A stretch of 64,000 bases of DNA. Source: Flectonema sp. DT1601 (taxonomy: Eukaryota > Euglenozoa > Diplonemea > Diplonemida > Diplonemidae). Position 1 is the first letter of the stretch. Each line of letters opens with the position of its first letter. Position numbers and translations under genes: made by a program. The notes under the pieces were generated by a model. That model had not been told where the DNA came from. It searched no databases and saw only the letters and a list, made by a program, of their open reading frames with translations. The DNA lies in NCBI GenBank assembly GCA_964019425.1, contig OZ025782.1, forward strand, positions 806,001-870,000. The letters are read 5' to 3'. Of this stretch, positions 19,324 through 30,977 are shown one piece after another.

Positions 19324-21927
19324 ATGGAAGAACTACTTTGGGATATAGTCCGCTCAGTAGAACGCAATGTTGTTAGAGTCGTATTCGATGGTGACTACTG
19401 CAACACTTGGAGACTACGAAGGACTTGGTGGAGTCGTAAGAAGATCTGGGCAGACAATCAAAGAAGGAAGAGAAGAGTACTGATGAGAGAGTTTAAAGAG
19501 TTTTGGAAGAATCTTAAAAAGTTACTAACTCAGTTAAAGGGAACTGATGAAATGGAAATTGAACTAAACATCGTTAAGAGAAAACTTGAAAGACAAACCA
19601 ACCACTACGGAACATGTCTAAAGAGTGTACTCAGTCAGGTAACTGAATTCTATTCTAAACAAGGATGTGATAGAGGTGTCACAAGAGGTCGTTGTTGTTG
19701 TGGTTGTGGTGGAGCAATCTGTTGTAGTCGCTGTGGATATCGTCTCTGGGATCCAACAACAATTCCACTCCCAACAACTCCATTTGACTTCTTAACATCA
19801 TTTGATGGTTCTGAAGTATCCGCTGATATTGCTTCAAAGGTAGCCTCCTTATTAGAGAAACAACACGTCTATGAAAAGGAAATTATTAAAACTAGAATGT
19901 CTAAAGAAATAAAGCGACGAGACGACCGCATCAACGTATTGACAACTCAAATCAAAGAAGCAAGATTTGAGGGATTCGGTGCGTTTGCATTTCCTGTTCA
20001 GTCGCAAACAAGAAGTGACAGCATTTCTTCAAATAGTGAAAACCTTCAAACGACTCACGTCGTTCATCAGAGTTGTTTAGTGAGAAAGCCGATAATTGAA
20101 ATGTCTCAGAAGGAGAAAAGTAAAGATGTCGGTAGTTTGAACGAAGAGTTGTCATCAAAAAAAAAAGAATCGCCTGACTTTCAACTGCTTCCATCATCAT
20201 CTCAAAAACATAAAAAGAAACCCTTCACAAAGAATACTGTGAATATCGATCGACTGCATTCAACCAAACAAAATCAAGATCGTCGACGACAAGAACGTAT
20301 CCAACAAGAGAGAACTCTTTATGATAATATTCTACAACAAGTATTGAGAGATCAGATTAGTATTGCTTCTGAAGAAAATAATAAAAAGAAAGGAAAAAGA
20401 AATGATAAATACACACAAACAACTAATCCAACAAACAACAACACTAAACATTACAATGGAATCATCACTACTACAACACCAGAATCTGTAGAATTGGATA
20501 CCCCAAAACAAATTACTATAAAGAAAGGAACGTATTCTACTTGTGATAATCGAATTCAGAGTAAGCCGATTGTAATTACGAAACGGAAGAAAGTTATCGA
20601 CAACAGCAAAGTGGTTGTTGATAATCCGATACCAAAGAAGTATTATAAAAAACAAAACCAATCCAAATCAAAAAGAAAAGTACTACAATACCAACCAGTC
20701 ATACCTGTCGTATATGATGGGGATATGGATGTGGTGATTTCTAAAGAAGCTTGTCCTTTGATTACTCAAGGGTGGTCATTTCATGTAAACGAAAGAGAAG
20801 AAGCCAATCAATACAAGAGTGAGCAAATTAATAATAATAATTCATCGAAAACTACTCCAAGTAGATCAATCAAAGACGTGATATTATCAAATATATCAAA
20901 ACAGATAAGAGAATGCGATATCCTGAAACCAACATCGTTCGCTTTAAGACTACAAAACTCTAATCAAACAACAACAACAAATGATTTGACGAAAAACTAT
21001 ACCGATGAAAGTACTATTGCAGAACACAACACACAAAATAGTATGGTTGCGGAATCTAGTCATCATTCTGGTCCGAACTTCTTCCCAAATCGTGATAAAA
21101 GGAATACCAATGATTACCAATCTTTGGAGCTTACTTCAAGTATTATTATCGATCCTGTTAAGAGGGACGTCAATCAAATCACATCCGTCGGGAGAAAACA
21201 AAATAAAAGAATTCCATCAAACTCAACAACAGAATTATCTAATTCAGCAAAGATGTCGATGTGGAAAGTACAGCTACAAAGACAAATGGAAAAAACACAG
21301 ATCGATGATGAAATTACTTCACATCAAAGACAGCGAGTCAGTGACGTGTTGGCAGATGAGAACATAACACCTCCCTGTCAGTATGACGGTGATGGTGAAT
21401 TAGAAATATCGATTGAGAATGGATTAATGATTTCAAGTTCTGAAGAACCTTCTGGACAGCAGGCATTGGATTCGAATATCAGAAATCAAATCATATCCGA
21501 CTCCGTTATTCACAAAGTCTATAAGCGAGCATTCGCTCTCATAAAAGAGCGATGTGAAGCTGACATCCTGACCCCACATCTTTCAGATAGCGAGGCATCG
21601 ATCTTGAAAACTCTCATCAGAAAGAAACGTTCTTTTCAAAAGAAAGAATCAAATCCTCGTTGTGAAGATGTTGAGGAATTCGATCGAAACCGATCTGTGA
21701 AACCTTCAGACGTCATTTTAGATGATTTGAATAACATTTCACTCGGAGATTCCTTCGCACTCTCAGGTGCTGCTCCGCGTGGTCTTCGATCGTTCTATTC
21801 TCGTGAGTCAGTTCGAAAGGGAACATCAAATGCAACAACGGTAGCTGCTGCCCTTGTTTGTTGTGCCACAGCTGCTTATGAGCCGAGTACCTTTGTTAGG
21901 GTCAAGTACTACACTATTTCTATTTAA
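19324..21927 (+). CDS. Unknown protein with N-terminal Trp/Arg-rich region and Cys cluster
   Basis: Single exon, 867 aa, family not recognised. The first 110 residues are basic and Trp-rich with heptad character. A compact Cys cluster follows (about 115-140: GRCCCGCGGAICCSRCGYR, at least eight Cys), which could bind zinc or be a palmitoylation site. Residues about 170-220 look like a coiled coil. Most of the rest (about 230-760) is polar, Ser/Asn/Gln/Lys-rich and probably disordered. The last 150 residues are more ordered, with a predicted helix near IHKVYKRAFALIKERCEADI. No signal peptide or TM segment is obvious. A single uninterrupted frame of this length supports it as a real gene. Confidence 0.6.
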   Translation: MEELLWDIVRSVERNVVRVVFDGDYCNTWRLRRTWWSRKKIWADNQRRKRRVLMREFKEFWKNLKKLLTQLKGTDEMEIELNIVKRKLERQTNHYGTCLKSVLSQVTEFYSKQGCDRGVTRGRCCCGCGGAICCSRCGYRLWDPTTIPLPTTPFDFLTSFDGSEVSADIASKVASLLEKQHVYEKEIIKTRMSKEIKRRDDRINVLTTQIKEARFEGFGAFAFPVQSQTRSDSISSNSENLQTTHVVHQSCLVRKPIIEMSQKEKSKDVGSLNEELSSKKKESPDFQLLPSSSQKHKKKPFTKNTVNIDRLHSTKQNQDRRRQERIQQERTLYDNILQQVLRDQISIASEENNKKKGKRNDKYTQTTNPTNNNTKHYNGIITTTTPESVELDTPKQITIKKGTYSTCDNRIQSKPIVITKRKKVIDNSKVVVDNPIPKKYYKKQNQSKSKRKVLQYQPVIPVVYDGDMDVVISKEACPLITQGWSFHVNEREEANQYKSEQINNNNSSKTTPSRSIKDVILSNISKQIRECDILKPTSFALRLQNSNQTTTTNDLTKNYTDESTIAEHNTQNSMVAESSHHSGPNFFPNRDKRNTNDYQSLELTSSIIIDPVKRDVNQITSVGRKQNKRIPSNSTTELSNSAKMSMWKVQLQRQMEKTQIDDEITSHQRQRVSDVLADENITPPCQYDGDGELEISIENGLMISSSEEPSGQQALDSNIRNQIISDSVIHKVYKRAFALIKERCEADILTPHLSDSEASILKTLIRKKRSFQKKESNPRCEDVEEFDRNRSVKPSDVILDDLNNISLGDSFALSGAAPRGLRSFYSRESVRKGTSNATTVAAALVCCATAAYEPSTFVRVKYYTISI

Positions 21928-22232
21928 AAGGTTGAGTTGCAGTAATTGGTACTACACTTTCTGTTTAGTTTATTTAAGTAACTAATATTATTCATTTACA
22001 ACGACCCTCACCTGGTCACTTTAGATAATTTAGTTATTCAGTTTTGATTATTATTACATACTTTTCTCTTCAAAGGAATGAAGCAAACATGATGATGGAG
22101 TCTGATGGAGTTTATTGTATTGTTTTTGATTTTTTTTTTTTTTTTTTTTTTAAAAAAAGTCAAAAATTACTTCCAAAAACACCAGCCTTCCAACAAACAC
22201 ACAAAAACCAAAACCAAAAAAAAAAAAAAAAA
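21928..22232. other. Intergenic region with T run
   Basis: It contains a T run (about 22129-22152) and an A run immediately before the next ATG. A T-rich ctcttcaaag ending at 22075 may be the 5' splice acceptor. No gene seen. Confidence 0.4.
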
Positions 22233-22913
22233 ATGAAAGCAAAGACCTACAAATACATCATCGTAGTGTTGTTGTTCATCTCTTGGATTCTAACTATCGT
22301 GGCATCGGCTGTCCCTAACGGTTATTTAGACACGGATGGTAATCTTCCGATTGTCAGGGCACCAACAGTAGTAAATGGAATATTTACTTACAATAATAAC
22401 TTCATCACTTACGATACTGACTGTGGTGTTTTTGATTGTTTCATTACTGATATTTGTGATGACTACACTCCTTTAGCTAGAGCAGCGAGGGCTTTCGTTA
22501 TTATTTCAATACTTCTGATTTCAATGTTGCTTCTCATCCACCTCGCCATGTGTCACCAAAAAACCTGCAATAAGATGCTCGCTAACAAAACATTTTACAA
22601 AATAAGCAAAAACGGTGGTCTCGCATTCTTACATCTCCTCACGTGTGCCTGTTTGGTTATTGCGTGGGGAATCTTGTTGGGAATATTTACTACGGAGAAG
22701 TGCAATATTACTCCAAAGGACTTCATGAAGTTGTACATTGCTGTTCCGTTTTATATCATCGCAACTGTTTTCTGTTTTATTGTGTGCATTCTTTGCTACA
22801 TGAAGAAACACATGGCAATCGATGTGTTGGTAGTTGAGAATCACTACCCTCCTGCATACAACACCCAACCAGGATACGCTGTCAACCCAATGGACAGTTA
22901 CTACTATCGTTAG
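22233..22913 (+). CDS. Four-transmembrane protein with PPxY tail
   Basis: Single exon, 226 aa from the ATG at 22233, which lies directly after an A run. Four hydrophobic helices are visible: YIIVVLLFISWILTIVASAV (from residue 6), FVIISILLISMLLLIHLAM, FLHLLTCACLVIAWGILLGIF and IAVPFYIIATVFCFIVCIL. The loop between TM1 and TM2 carries a Cys pair (CGVFDC) and another Cys. The layout resembles claudin/PMP22 or amastin-type tetraspan proteins, but I see no family-defining motif. The cytoplasmic C-terminus has PPAY (a PPxY motif), known to bind WW domains such as those of NEDD4-type ubiquitin ligases. Function is not known. Confidence 0.7.
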   Translation: MKAKTYKYIIVVLLFISWILTIVASAVPNGYLDTDGNLPIVRAPTVVNGIFTYNNNFITYDTDCGVFDCFITDICDDYTPLARAARAFVIISILLISMLLLIHLAMCHQKTCNKMLANKTFYKISKNGGLAFLHLLTCACLVIAWGILLGIFTTEKCNITPKDFMKLYIAVPFYIIATVFCFIVCILCYMKKHMAIDVLVVENHYPPAYNTQPGYAVNPMDSYYYR

Positions 22914-25900
22914 GTGAAAGGTTCACAAGACAAAAATCAACAAACAATAAAAACTAATCTAAAAATAAATAAATAAAGTAACTGACGTCGCTTTCTATGG
23001 ACCATTCCTGTTTTCTTCATCTCAAAAAAACAACAGACTGTCACCCCTTTGCAGCATCAATCTTGGGTATCTACAACATTCAAGAAAGTCTTAAATGATT
23101 AATTCTTTAATCTTACTAAGAATAGCAGCATCGTCTGCCTTATGAAATAGTTGCTCGACATTAATTGATTATCTGTTTGTTAAAATTGGAGATAATCAAA
23201 TCGAATGGCGCTGCTGCTGTCGGATTAATTGATTTGTTGTTAGGTCTGTGTAAGGATTCATGATTTGTTTTTATTGTATTTATTTCTTGTTAATAGTTGT
23301 CGTCTTCTGTGTGCCTGCGCCCGAGTTGACAACGACAGTCTCTATTTAGCGGCGCTCATTCATTCGCTTCTGAATGTTTCTTGTTGTGCTGCTCCAAAAG
23401 GAATCTCAGCCAGGAGATCTGTTTTTCAGGTTTTGAATTCCCAGTACATCCCGGTAGTCATTTTTTCAAAAAAAAAAAAAAAAAAGAAGAAGAAGTAAAA
23501 GTCCCCTCCTAAAAAGAAACATATAATTAGGTAAAAAAAAAAAGAAAATAAAAAATTCAATTCCCTTAATTGTTTTGCGTTCTTTTATTCTTGATACGTT
23601 CTTCAACTAAATATTCTCTTTTGAGAATTGGTTTGGGTCGTTCTAAAACAGTAGAAGTAAAAATGAACAAAAAAAAAAAAAAAAGAGGAAAAAAAAATAT
23701 GCAAAATTGTAAACTTTACAAATATTATGTAACAACCCGCCTCCCTTTTCCCTCTCCAACCATTTTTTAAAAAAAGTTCTTTTGTGTGATCCACACCCTG
23801 AAGGTGTACTGCGTGTGCGGGTTTGTCTATTTGACTGCAAAGGATGAACAGAAAAGCGTGTTGCAACTCACTTACATGGACATTTTAAAAAAAAGAAATA
23901 AGTGGAAATCTGCTGGCAAACTGCACATCTGTTGACTTCGGCTGCACGCATTGCTGCAAATTTCTCTCTAATTTATATTCTATAGTATGTGCCTCTCTCT
24001 CTTCCCCCCTTTCCACTTGTTGTAACTCGTGTCAGTGTTCTTAACTGTGCAAGACGCGAGCGAAGAGAATCGAAAAGAGAAGGAAAAAAGAACGGGAAAA
24101 AAGTAACAGAAGAAGTGTCTTGAGCCCCCTCCCCTTAGTTTCGGGGAGCGGGAAGCGACTGATGTGTACCAAAGGTTTCGCAAAAAAGTAATGTAGCAGT
24201 AACGCACTCTGTTCAATTTAATTTATTACTTTGTGGCGATGTGCAATATTTTTTACTGTGATTGTGAAGACCCAGGAGGTTTATTTCTCTGATCTATTTT
24301 CTGTTTTTTCGTTGGCTTTGCTGTTGTGCTAATCCTCAGTCTTGTAATCCCTGTGCTGAGCGAGCCGTCCCCCAAATAGAGAACCGTATGGCGATGATCC
24401 TTAATATTATCTTGTTGTACATTGTACCTTGCTCTGACCCTGTTGTACTCTTAGCTTTCCTTATAGCAAAGGGTAAGGGATTGCTTGATCAAATTAGCTA
24501 GCAGACATCTAGGAATTATCTTGATCTTGTCTTGTTGAAAGTGTCATTCTTGTTTCCTTCAATTTTCCTTTCCCTGTCATTAAGGGTGTTATTAGAAATG
24601 CGAAGTAGTTACATTTTATTTTTTCTTCTTTTTTTTTTTAAAGTCCAACGTCTGGGTAAGCAGCAAGTCTTCCTTCTGTTAGTTATCATCATTGTGACAG
24701 TTTGAAGTATCGCAGAGAGGGATCTAATTTCACGTAAAGTCACCACAAGTATGAGTAATGAAAACCTTCTAACGAAAGGGATTCGAGTATGCCTTCTGTC
24801 ATCTGACGTTTGGAAACAACAAAACATTCACAGCAACTGTTCTTTGACCGTTCCCACATCAACGTTGCGGATATGCCCGAGGAAATAGAACTCCCTTAAG
24901 CATATCTGTTCATTTTTGGTCTCAGGAAGTCTTGTGATGTGTTGAATCTTTTTATTTTCTTGTTTCCCTTTTATTTTTTGTACTAAACAAGTTAAAAAAG
25001 AACTTTGGAGCACACAAACCTCCATTACCTTTTCACTGTGCGGTTCGTGCACGAGCAAAACTCTGGTAACGTGTTTCCTAACAGTGAAGAGAAGCAAGCG
25101 GAGAGAACAAGTCGCTGTCGATTCCTTGTTGATACTCAAGTGTTTGCTAATCAAAGAACGTTAGGAATTGTAATCAATCGAACGACTAATCAACGTATTT
25201 ACTGATTCTTGACTGCTCAGAAGGTTACTTTCTGTTTAGTTAGCCGTCCGTTCTTGGAAAAGTGGAAAGAAAGAAGGAAAATTCAGTAAGGGCTTATTCG
25301 TACACACAACAAGGAAAACATCCCAACAAAACCCCTTTCCAGTAGTACACATTCCTAGTAGTAGTTTAGTTTTATGTAGTTTTTGACACTTTTATTTATC
25401 CCTCGTGTCTAGTCTACTCGCTAACCAGATATTCGGTAGCAATTATTTAGGTTTACTTTTCTTTTAATCGATCTCGTTGGTAAAGCCTTCTCTCCATTTG
25501 CTCTTTTCCTTTTCTTACGTAGCTGTACTGTAGTTGTAATAAGTTCTTACATTAGTCTTAAAAGTCTCTTTTCGCTTCTGAGGGACCGTCTGCCATCTCT
25601 GTAGAGAGGAGCTTACTATTAGTTAAAAGAAGAATAACTTTAGGAGCGTAGTTGTGGCATATTTCTTGTGTCTGCTCCCGTTTGGTTTCTTTTATTTTAT
25701 TTTTATTTTTCAATTTTTTGCAAGAGATTTCTTCTTTTCCCCCCCCCTGGTTTGAATCTTTGCTTTCCAATTGTTATTTTTTTTTTGTTTATCGGAGGCG
25801 GGTACCACAAAAACTCCAAATTTTAGGGCAAAGGGCCTGAAAAATGGTAACCCGACAACCCATGCCTGACTCAAGCGATTCCTATTCTCTATGAAATAAA

Positions 25901-26132
25901 AATCATGGATGGCAAGTAGCAATGTAAGGATTGATGACGAACCCACCTATAAGATCTTCCCCTTCCCAATCCCCTCTCGGTTGTATTTTATTCTGTGTTG
26001 TGTTTCTAATAGTGTTTTACACTTTAATATTCTAACAGGTTATAGCTTAATGTTGTGCTCCAGGAATGTGTTTCATAAGTACGTATGTGATATGTTATAA
26101 TCTCTTTACTAGGATACGAAAGAATCAAAACA
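22914..26132. other. 3.2-kb gene-poor intergenic region
   Basis: Only short ORFs without protein-like features occur on either strand. Low-complexity A and T runs appear at about 23467-23485, 23670-23685 and 24625-24640. I recognised no tRNA, snRNA or snoRNA. The region ends in an acceptor-like tctctttactag (AG at 26111-26112), 20 bp before the transportin start codon. At this size it could hold a long 3'UTR, a non-coding RNA or a regulatory region. Confidence 0.45.
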
Positions 26133-28989
26133 ATGCAACCCTCCCAACAAGAGTTGGAGCAGATTGTGAATATATTTAGGGGTGGTGCCAATGCCATGGA
26201 TCAAGCAGCTGTGGCTAAGGTGACAGAGTTTATTCAGCAGCACGTCGCAGACCCGAAATTCAATACCGCGCTTGCTGTGATTGCATCGACTCCAAACTGT
26301 TGTGAGGACTTAGTACGTCAGCATGCGGCATTGACGTTGAAAAACAGCGTCAAATTAGCTTTTGAGAAGGGAATTGAACCAAACCTCGCCTCCATCAAGC
26401 CTATCCTAGTGAAGGCACTAAATGAACAACACCACGGAACTCGTCAGGCTATCGCTTGCTGTGTATCTGATATAGCTAAGACTGGTTCTTACCCAACTCT
26501 CGTGCAGGAACTCTGGCCGGAGTTTGCCCGTTCACAAGACAAGGGTCACCGTGCTGGTATTCTGTTCTGCATTCGTGATATGTGTGAGAACTGTGCTGAT
26601 CAACTTGAACAAGGAGGTATGGAATGTCAGGCAACTATTCTAATTCAAGAATTGATTGGACTTCTCACTTCTTCAAGTGATGGAGAAGAGATTTCATTTG
26701 CTATTCAGGCGCTGTTATCACTTCTTAGTCATCAGAGTGAACATGATATCAGTCCAATTGATCAAAAGTGTAAAGCTTTATTACAACCAATGTGCACAGC
26801 GTTAAAGCGTTGCTGTGAGTTTGCGAAATCTGGTAGCTCTCCTGCACATGCGAAGGTAATGGAAGCCTTGTTGGGATGCTACAGAATGATCTCTCAGCAT
26901 TACTACGCAGAACTGAAGAACTTTAATGAAATGCAACACATTCTTCATGTTATTGTTGAGACTAGTTCTTCAAGTGACCAGGGAGTACTACTTGCTGCTT
27001 GTACTTTCTGGTACGACTTGTCTGTTCAACCAGAAGCAATTCATGATTTCTTCAAAATGGAGGGTCTCATGCCGAGAGTTGTCGAACAACTATTCGCAGG
27101 AATGCAATACAGTGATATGGAAATTTCTCTCATCGAAGAAGATGAAATGAAGGAAAACATTCAACCAAAACATAACTTGAAGAAGGTTGGTAAGAACCAG
27201 AACAGCGAAGACGAAGCAGAAGTTGAGAACTGGACTGTGAGAACCTGCACTGCGAGTATCATTGATCAACTTGCTTTAATTCATCCTGGATTTATTGCTT
27301 TAGTATTACCTCAGATTGAGAAGAGACTCTCAAACCCAAACTGGAAGACTCAGGAAGTTGCTATTCTCGCACTTGGTGCAATCTCATCAGGTTGTTATGA
27401 ACAAGTTCAGCCACTTCTAAAGGGATTGGTTCCGATGTTGTTTCAGCTTCTCCACGCTCCTAATGTTCACTTTTTAGTTCAAACTATTGCGATTTGGGCG
27501 TTAAGCAGATACGATCCGTACTTCTCTTCGAATGAAGAACACTTTAAAAGCTACTTAGATATTTTGTTATGCAACGTGTCTGCTGCAAAACGTAAGGTTC
27601 AGGAGTCGGCGATCAGTGCGTTTGATTCTTTGATGGATCAAGAAGCCAGACTTAATTACGATGATGGTGGTTTCTTAACTAGAAACCCACAAGTAGCTAA
27701 CCAAGTCATGTCCCGTCTTAGGGATTGCCTCAGTAAAAACTACACTACTAAGAACATGACAAGTTTACTGAACGCTGTTACTCACACGGTGAGTGCTTTT
27801 CCAATAAATACCCCGCAGGGAATGGAGTTTGTTCGTCCTATTATGGAACTTCTTCCTCGAACACCCGACACTGAAGTGTGCATTCTGCCTTCGTTAATGA
27901 ACTGCATTGGAAATATTGTTTATAATTTATCTGGAGAACCAGAACTCGTTACTCCATTCTACCAAAGATGCCTTCACATATTAGGAAAGTACATGCAACA
28001 GCAATTCCAATATAAGGGAGAGGTACCAGACCAGCTCGACATGGGACAGAATCCAATTATGGCGATTTATTGTGTTAGTGATCTGTGTACGTATGTTCAA
28101 AGTATGGAACAACTTCTTCACCAGAAGTACCTCGAGTTCTCATTCTTAGATCTTATCGTTATGCCGTTACAGCAGCCAGACTTTGTTGATGGTGAGGTTT
28201 ACTTGAAGGCTATTTCATTTATTGGTGAACATCTTGCTATTTACCCAGAATTGTTTATGAAGTCTGTACAGCAAGTTGATAATATTCTAAAGTACTGTGA
28301 CACTGTTTCATGCTACAAAACTTGTGGTGATTGCTGTTGGTTTGCAGGTGTTCTTTCTATCACAGCCCCTGGAAAGATGGACGCTGGTGATGTTACAAAG
28401 ATGGTCGGAGTCTTTGCTAACAAAATCATCCCAATTCTTGTTGAGCACGGAATTGCCAAAGCAAACGCTGACAACGTCGCTGCCCAAGCGGCTCTCGCTG
28501 TTGGTAAGTTCGGTGCTGTTGCCCCAGACCTCCTCGCAACTCAACTTCCAAGTTTCTACCCGATGTTAGTCAGCCACTTGATTGGAGTATGTTTTGTTAT
28601 TTTATTATTTTAGAAGTTATTATTATTATTACTGATTACTTTAAAAATCCTACAAACAGATTCAAACTGGAATGGAGAAGACTCAGGCTGTAGTGGGTGT
28701 CATGCATTTAATTAAAAAGAATGGCGGAGTGTTTAGCGACAGCAACAACATTGTTATGTTAGGAAAGCTAATGAACAGCTGTCCACTTGTTGAACAAGAG
28801 ATGGAATTACTTACGGTATGGAATTATATTTAGGTTAAAAGATTCCCAGGAAACGGGAAAAAACAACAACAAAAAAAACAGGAGTTTACCCATGTTCTCA
28901 CTATGCTCAAGCAGCTCGCTGGTGCACAATGGGCTAGTGTCGCGCAGACTGTTGCCTTCCCTCCTCAGATTCTGGCGAGGATTCAGTAG
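26133..28989 (+). CDS. Transportin (karyopherin beta-2) nuclear import receptor
   Basis: Three exons, 26133-28586, 28660-28815 and 28882-28989, 905 aa; human transportin-1 is 898 aa. Both introns are phase 0 with GTATGT and GTATGG donors and acaaacag-type acceptors. The protein is a HEAT-repeat solenoid. The N-terminal part (ERIVNIF-like helix, VRQHAALTLKNSVK) matches importin-beta N-terminal repeats. An acidic loop (NSEDEAEVENW, about 350-365) corresponds to the transportin H8 loop. The core block NPNWKTQEVAILALGAISSGC and the ALSRYD helix are closely transportin-like. The family imports PY-NLS cargoes such as RNA-binding proteins. The C-terminus, ending FPPQILARIQ, fits the family end. The exon 2 and 3 assignments rest on frame and homology-like sequence. 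Confidence 0.9.
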
Positions 28990-30977
28990 GTTGCTGTGAT
29001 CGTACTCTGACTGTGTCGAAGAGTTCATTAGTCTGCTTCACAAAGTACTCAATCGATTGTGCGAATAGCTGTTGGCGTTTAGTTAGCATGTAGGAGTGGG
29101 AATGGTGTTCACCCTTCCAACTATTTTTTAAAATTAACAATTTCTTTTCTCCTTACCTCTGTTGTACGTTACTGGTTGTGAGTGAGCATCTTTGAATTGA
29201 CATCAGGTAGTCTTGTTGTTGAATTCTATTATTTTTTCCCGAGTCTTTTTGATTCCTTTGGAAAAAACTTTCGGTTTTCGCTAAGAAACCGTAAGGGGGG
29301 GTACACACTCGGAGTCAATTCAATGGCGGACTGGAGCCTGAAGCTTGTGCGGTTAAAAAAAGTAACTTTTTTTAAATTTTTTATTTTATTTTATTTGTTA
29401 TCAGCTCCTTCAATCAGTTTTTACTTTTGATTAGACATCTCTTTTTTCTCAACTTTGTTAGTGTGACGTGGTGCGTCCTCCCCTCAGCCCAGTTTTTCTT
29501 GATCTCAAAAACCCCCTTTTTTTAAGAAGTGTGGCGCCACTTTTTATTCAAATTTCTTAATCTATTGTTGGGGCTGGATGGTCTTTGTGTGTGTATTTTA
29601 TATTATTTATTCATTTATTTACTTTTTTTTTTTTTTTTTTGTGGCATTGATGCTCACGGCAAGACTGATACCTACAAACTGAAATGTATAACAAAGTGTT
29701 GTTCCTTTTCGAAGTTGACTTCTTATGATCGTCGGAGAAAACAGCTGAGTAATTTTCTTGGTTCTTTGATTGAAGTAGAAGCGAAGAGCTTTTCTTCTTC
29801 GTCCTTAGACCTGCTTTTTTAATTGTGTCTCTTTGGTTTCTTTTTTATTTTTTTTTAAATTTTCTTTTCTCCCCGTTTTAGTTTTTTTTTGAAACGCCAA
29901 TATGGGTTTTTTTTTTTTTTTTTTAGTTGCCACTTTTTTTTTGCATTCAAAAAAAAAAAAAAAAAAAGAGAGAAGAAGTAGAATGGAAAAAAAAAAAAAA
30001 AAAAAAAAGTAAAGTAAAGTAAAGTCACAAGAGTTCCACTGAAGACTGAAAGCAGCACAGGGCCTTATATTACCATCTAATTCTCAGCTTAGCACTATAT
30101 TTTCTCTCTTAGCAAGCTCTTCCTAAATACCAAATGAAATCCACACAATAAGAGAAGATAATTGTAATTTTTTTTTCTTTTTTAATTTTTTATAAAATTT
30201 TTATTTAATTAAAAATTCAAAAAAACAAAAAGGCAAAAAAAGAGAACAAATGACAGACGACTGAAGAGAACAAATTGAAAGAAGATGCAGGTTTCTATTT
30301 CAAAGAAAAATAAAATAACTACACCTGTTTTAAAAAAACAAAATGATTGATGATCTGGAAGAGAACAAAAAACCGAAAGAAGATAACTGCAGTAGTGTTT
30401 TCATAGAGGTATTAAAAATACCAGTTGAAACCCCTCATCAAAAATTACTTATTCTCCCTACGATTGATCATCACGTTGCTTATTTATTTATTAAATTACA
30501 TTACCATCCTTCTTTACTCGAAATGGATGATTTTTTTAAAAAAAAAAATTTCCCCTCTTCCTTTTACCCCCCTTTAATAAAACTACAAGTAACGACATAA
30601 AACTTTCTGCAGTAAAAATCTTATACACAACGTTGTTCAGCATAATATGAATTAATAATCAGCAGTCACAGAAGAGATGCAAAAAAAGTGATTTTAATTT
30701 TCATTTTTCATCCTGTACACCTTCATGATGATTTGTACGAATATAACGTGTTCTCCTTTTTAACTTATCGACGAAAATAACAAACAGCCAGCCGCCTTCT
30801 ATTAGAATCTTTGAAATAATATAATCCTCAGAGTGTCTGCTTTGGATATTGTTATTAGTTTCCTTCTGTTCAGTTCATATGTGAGGGAGTCGTAGTCTGG
30901 TGGGTTATTCTTTTCTTAGGTTTTGAGATTTTGAGAGAGAAGAGGGAAATTATTTACGTTCAGTCAGTTTGGAAAAG
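28990..30977. other. 2-kb intergenic region with many A/T runs
   Basis: No convincing gene. It includes T runs near 29623-29640 and 29909-29924, A runs near 29949-29966 and 29987-30008, and a short (TAAAG)n at 30009-30025. A T-rich ttcttttcttag (AG at 30918-30919) precedes the giant gene's start by 58 bp. Confidence 0.45.

Noticed and set aside
24391-24445. GATGA ... CTGA as a C/D-box snoRNA
   Set aside because: There is no terminal stem and the boxes are imperfect; such pairs are common by chance.
24609-25205. Short ORFs of 66-108 codons on both strands
   Set aside because: They overlap each other on opposite strands, lack protein-like composition and match no family.
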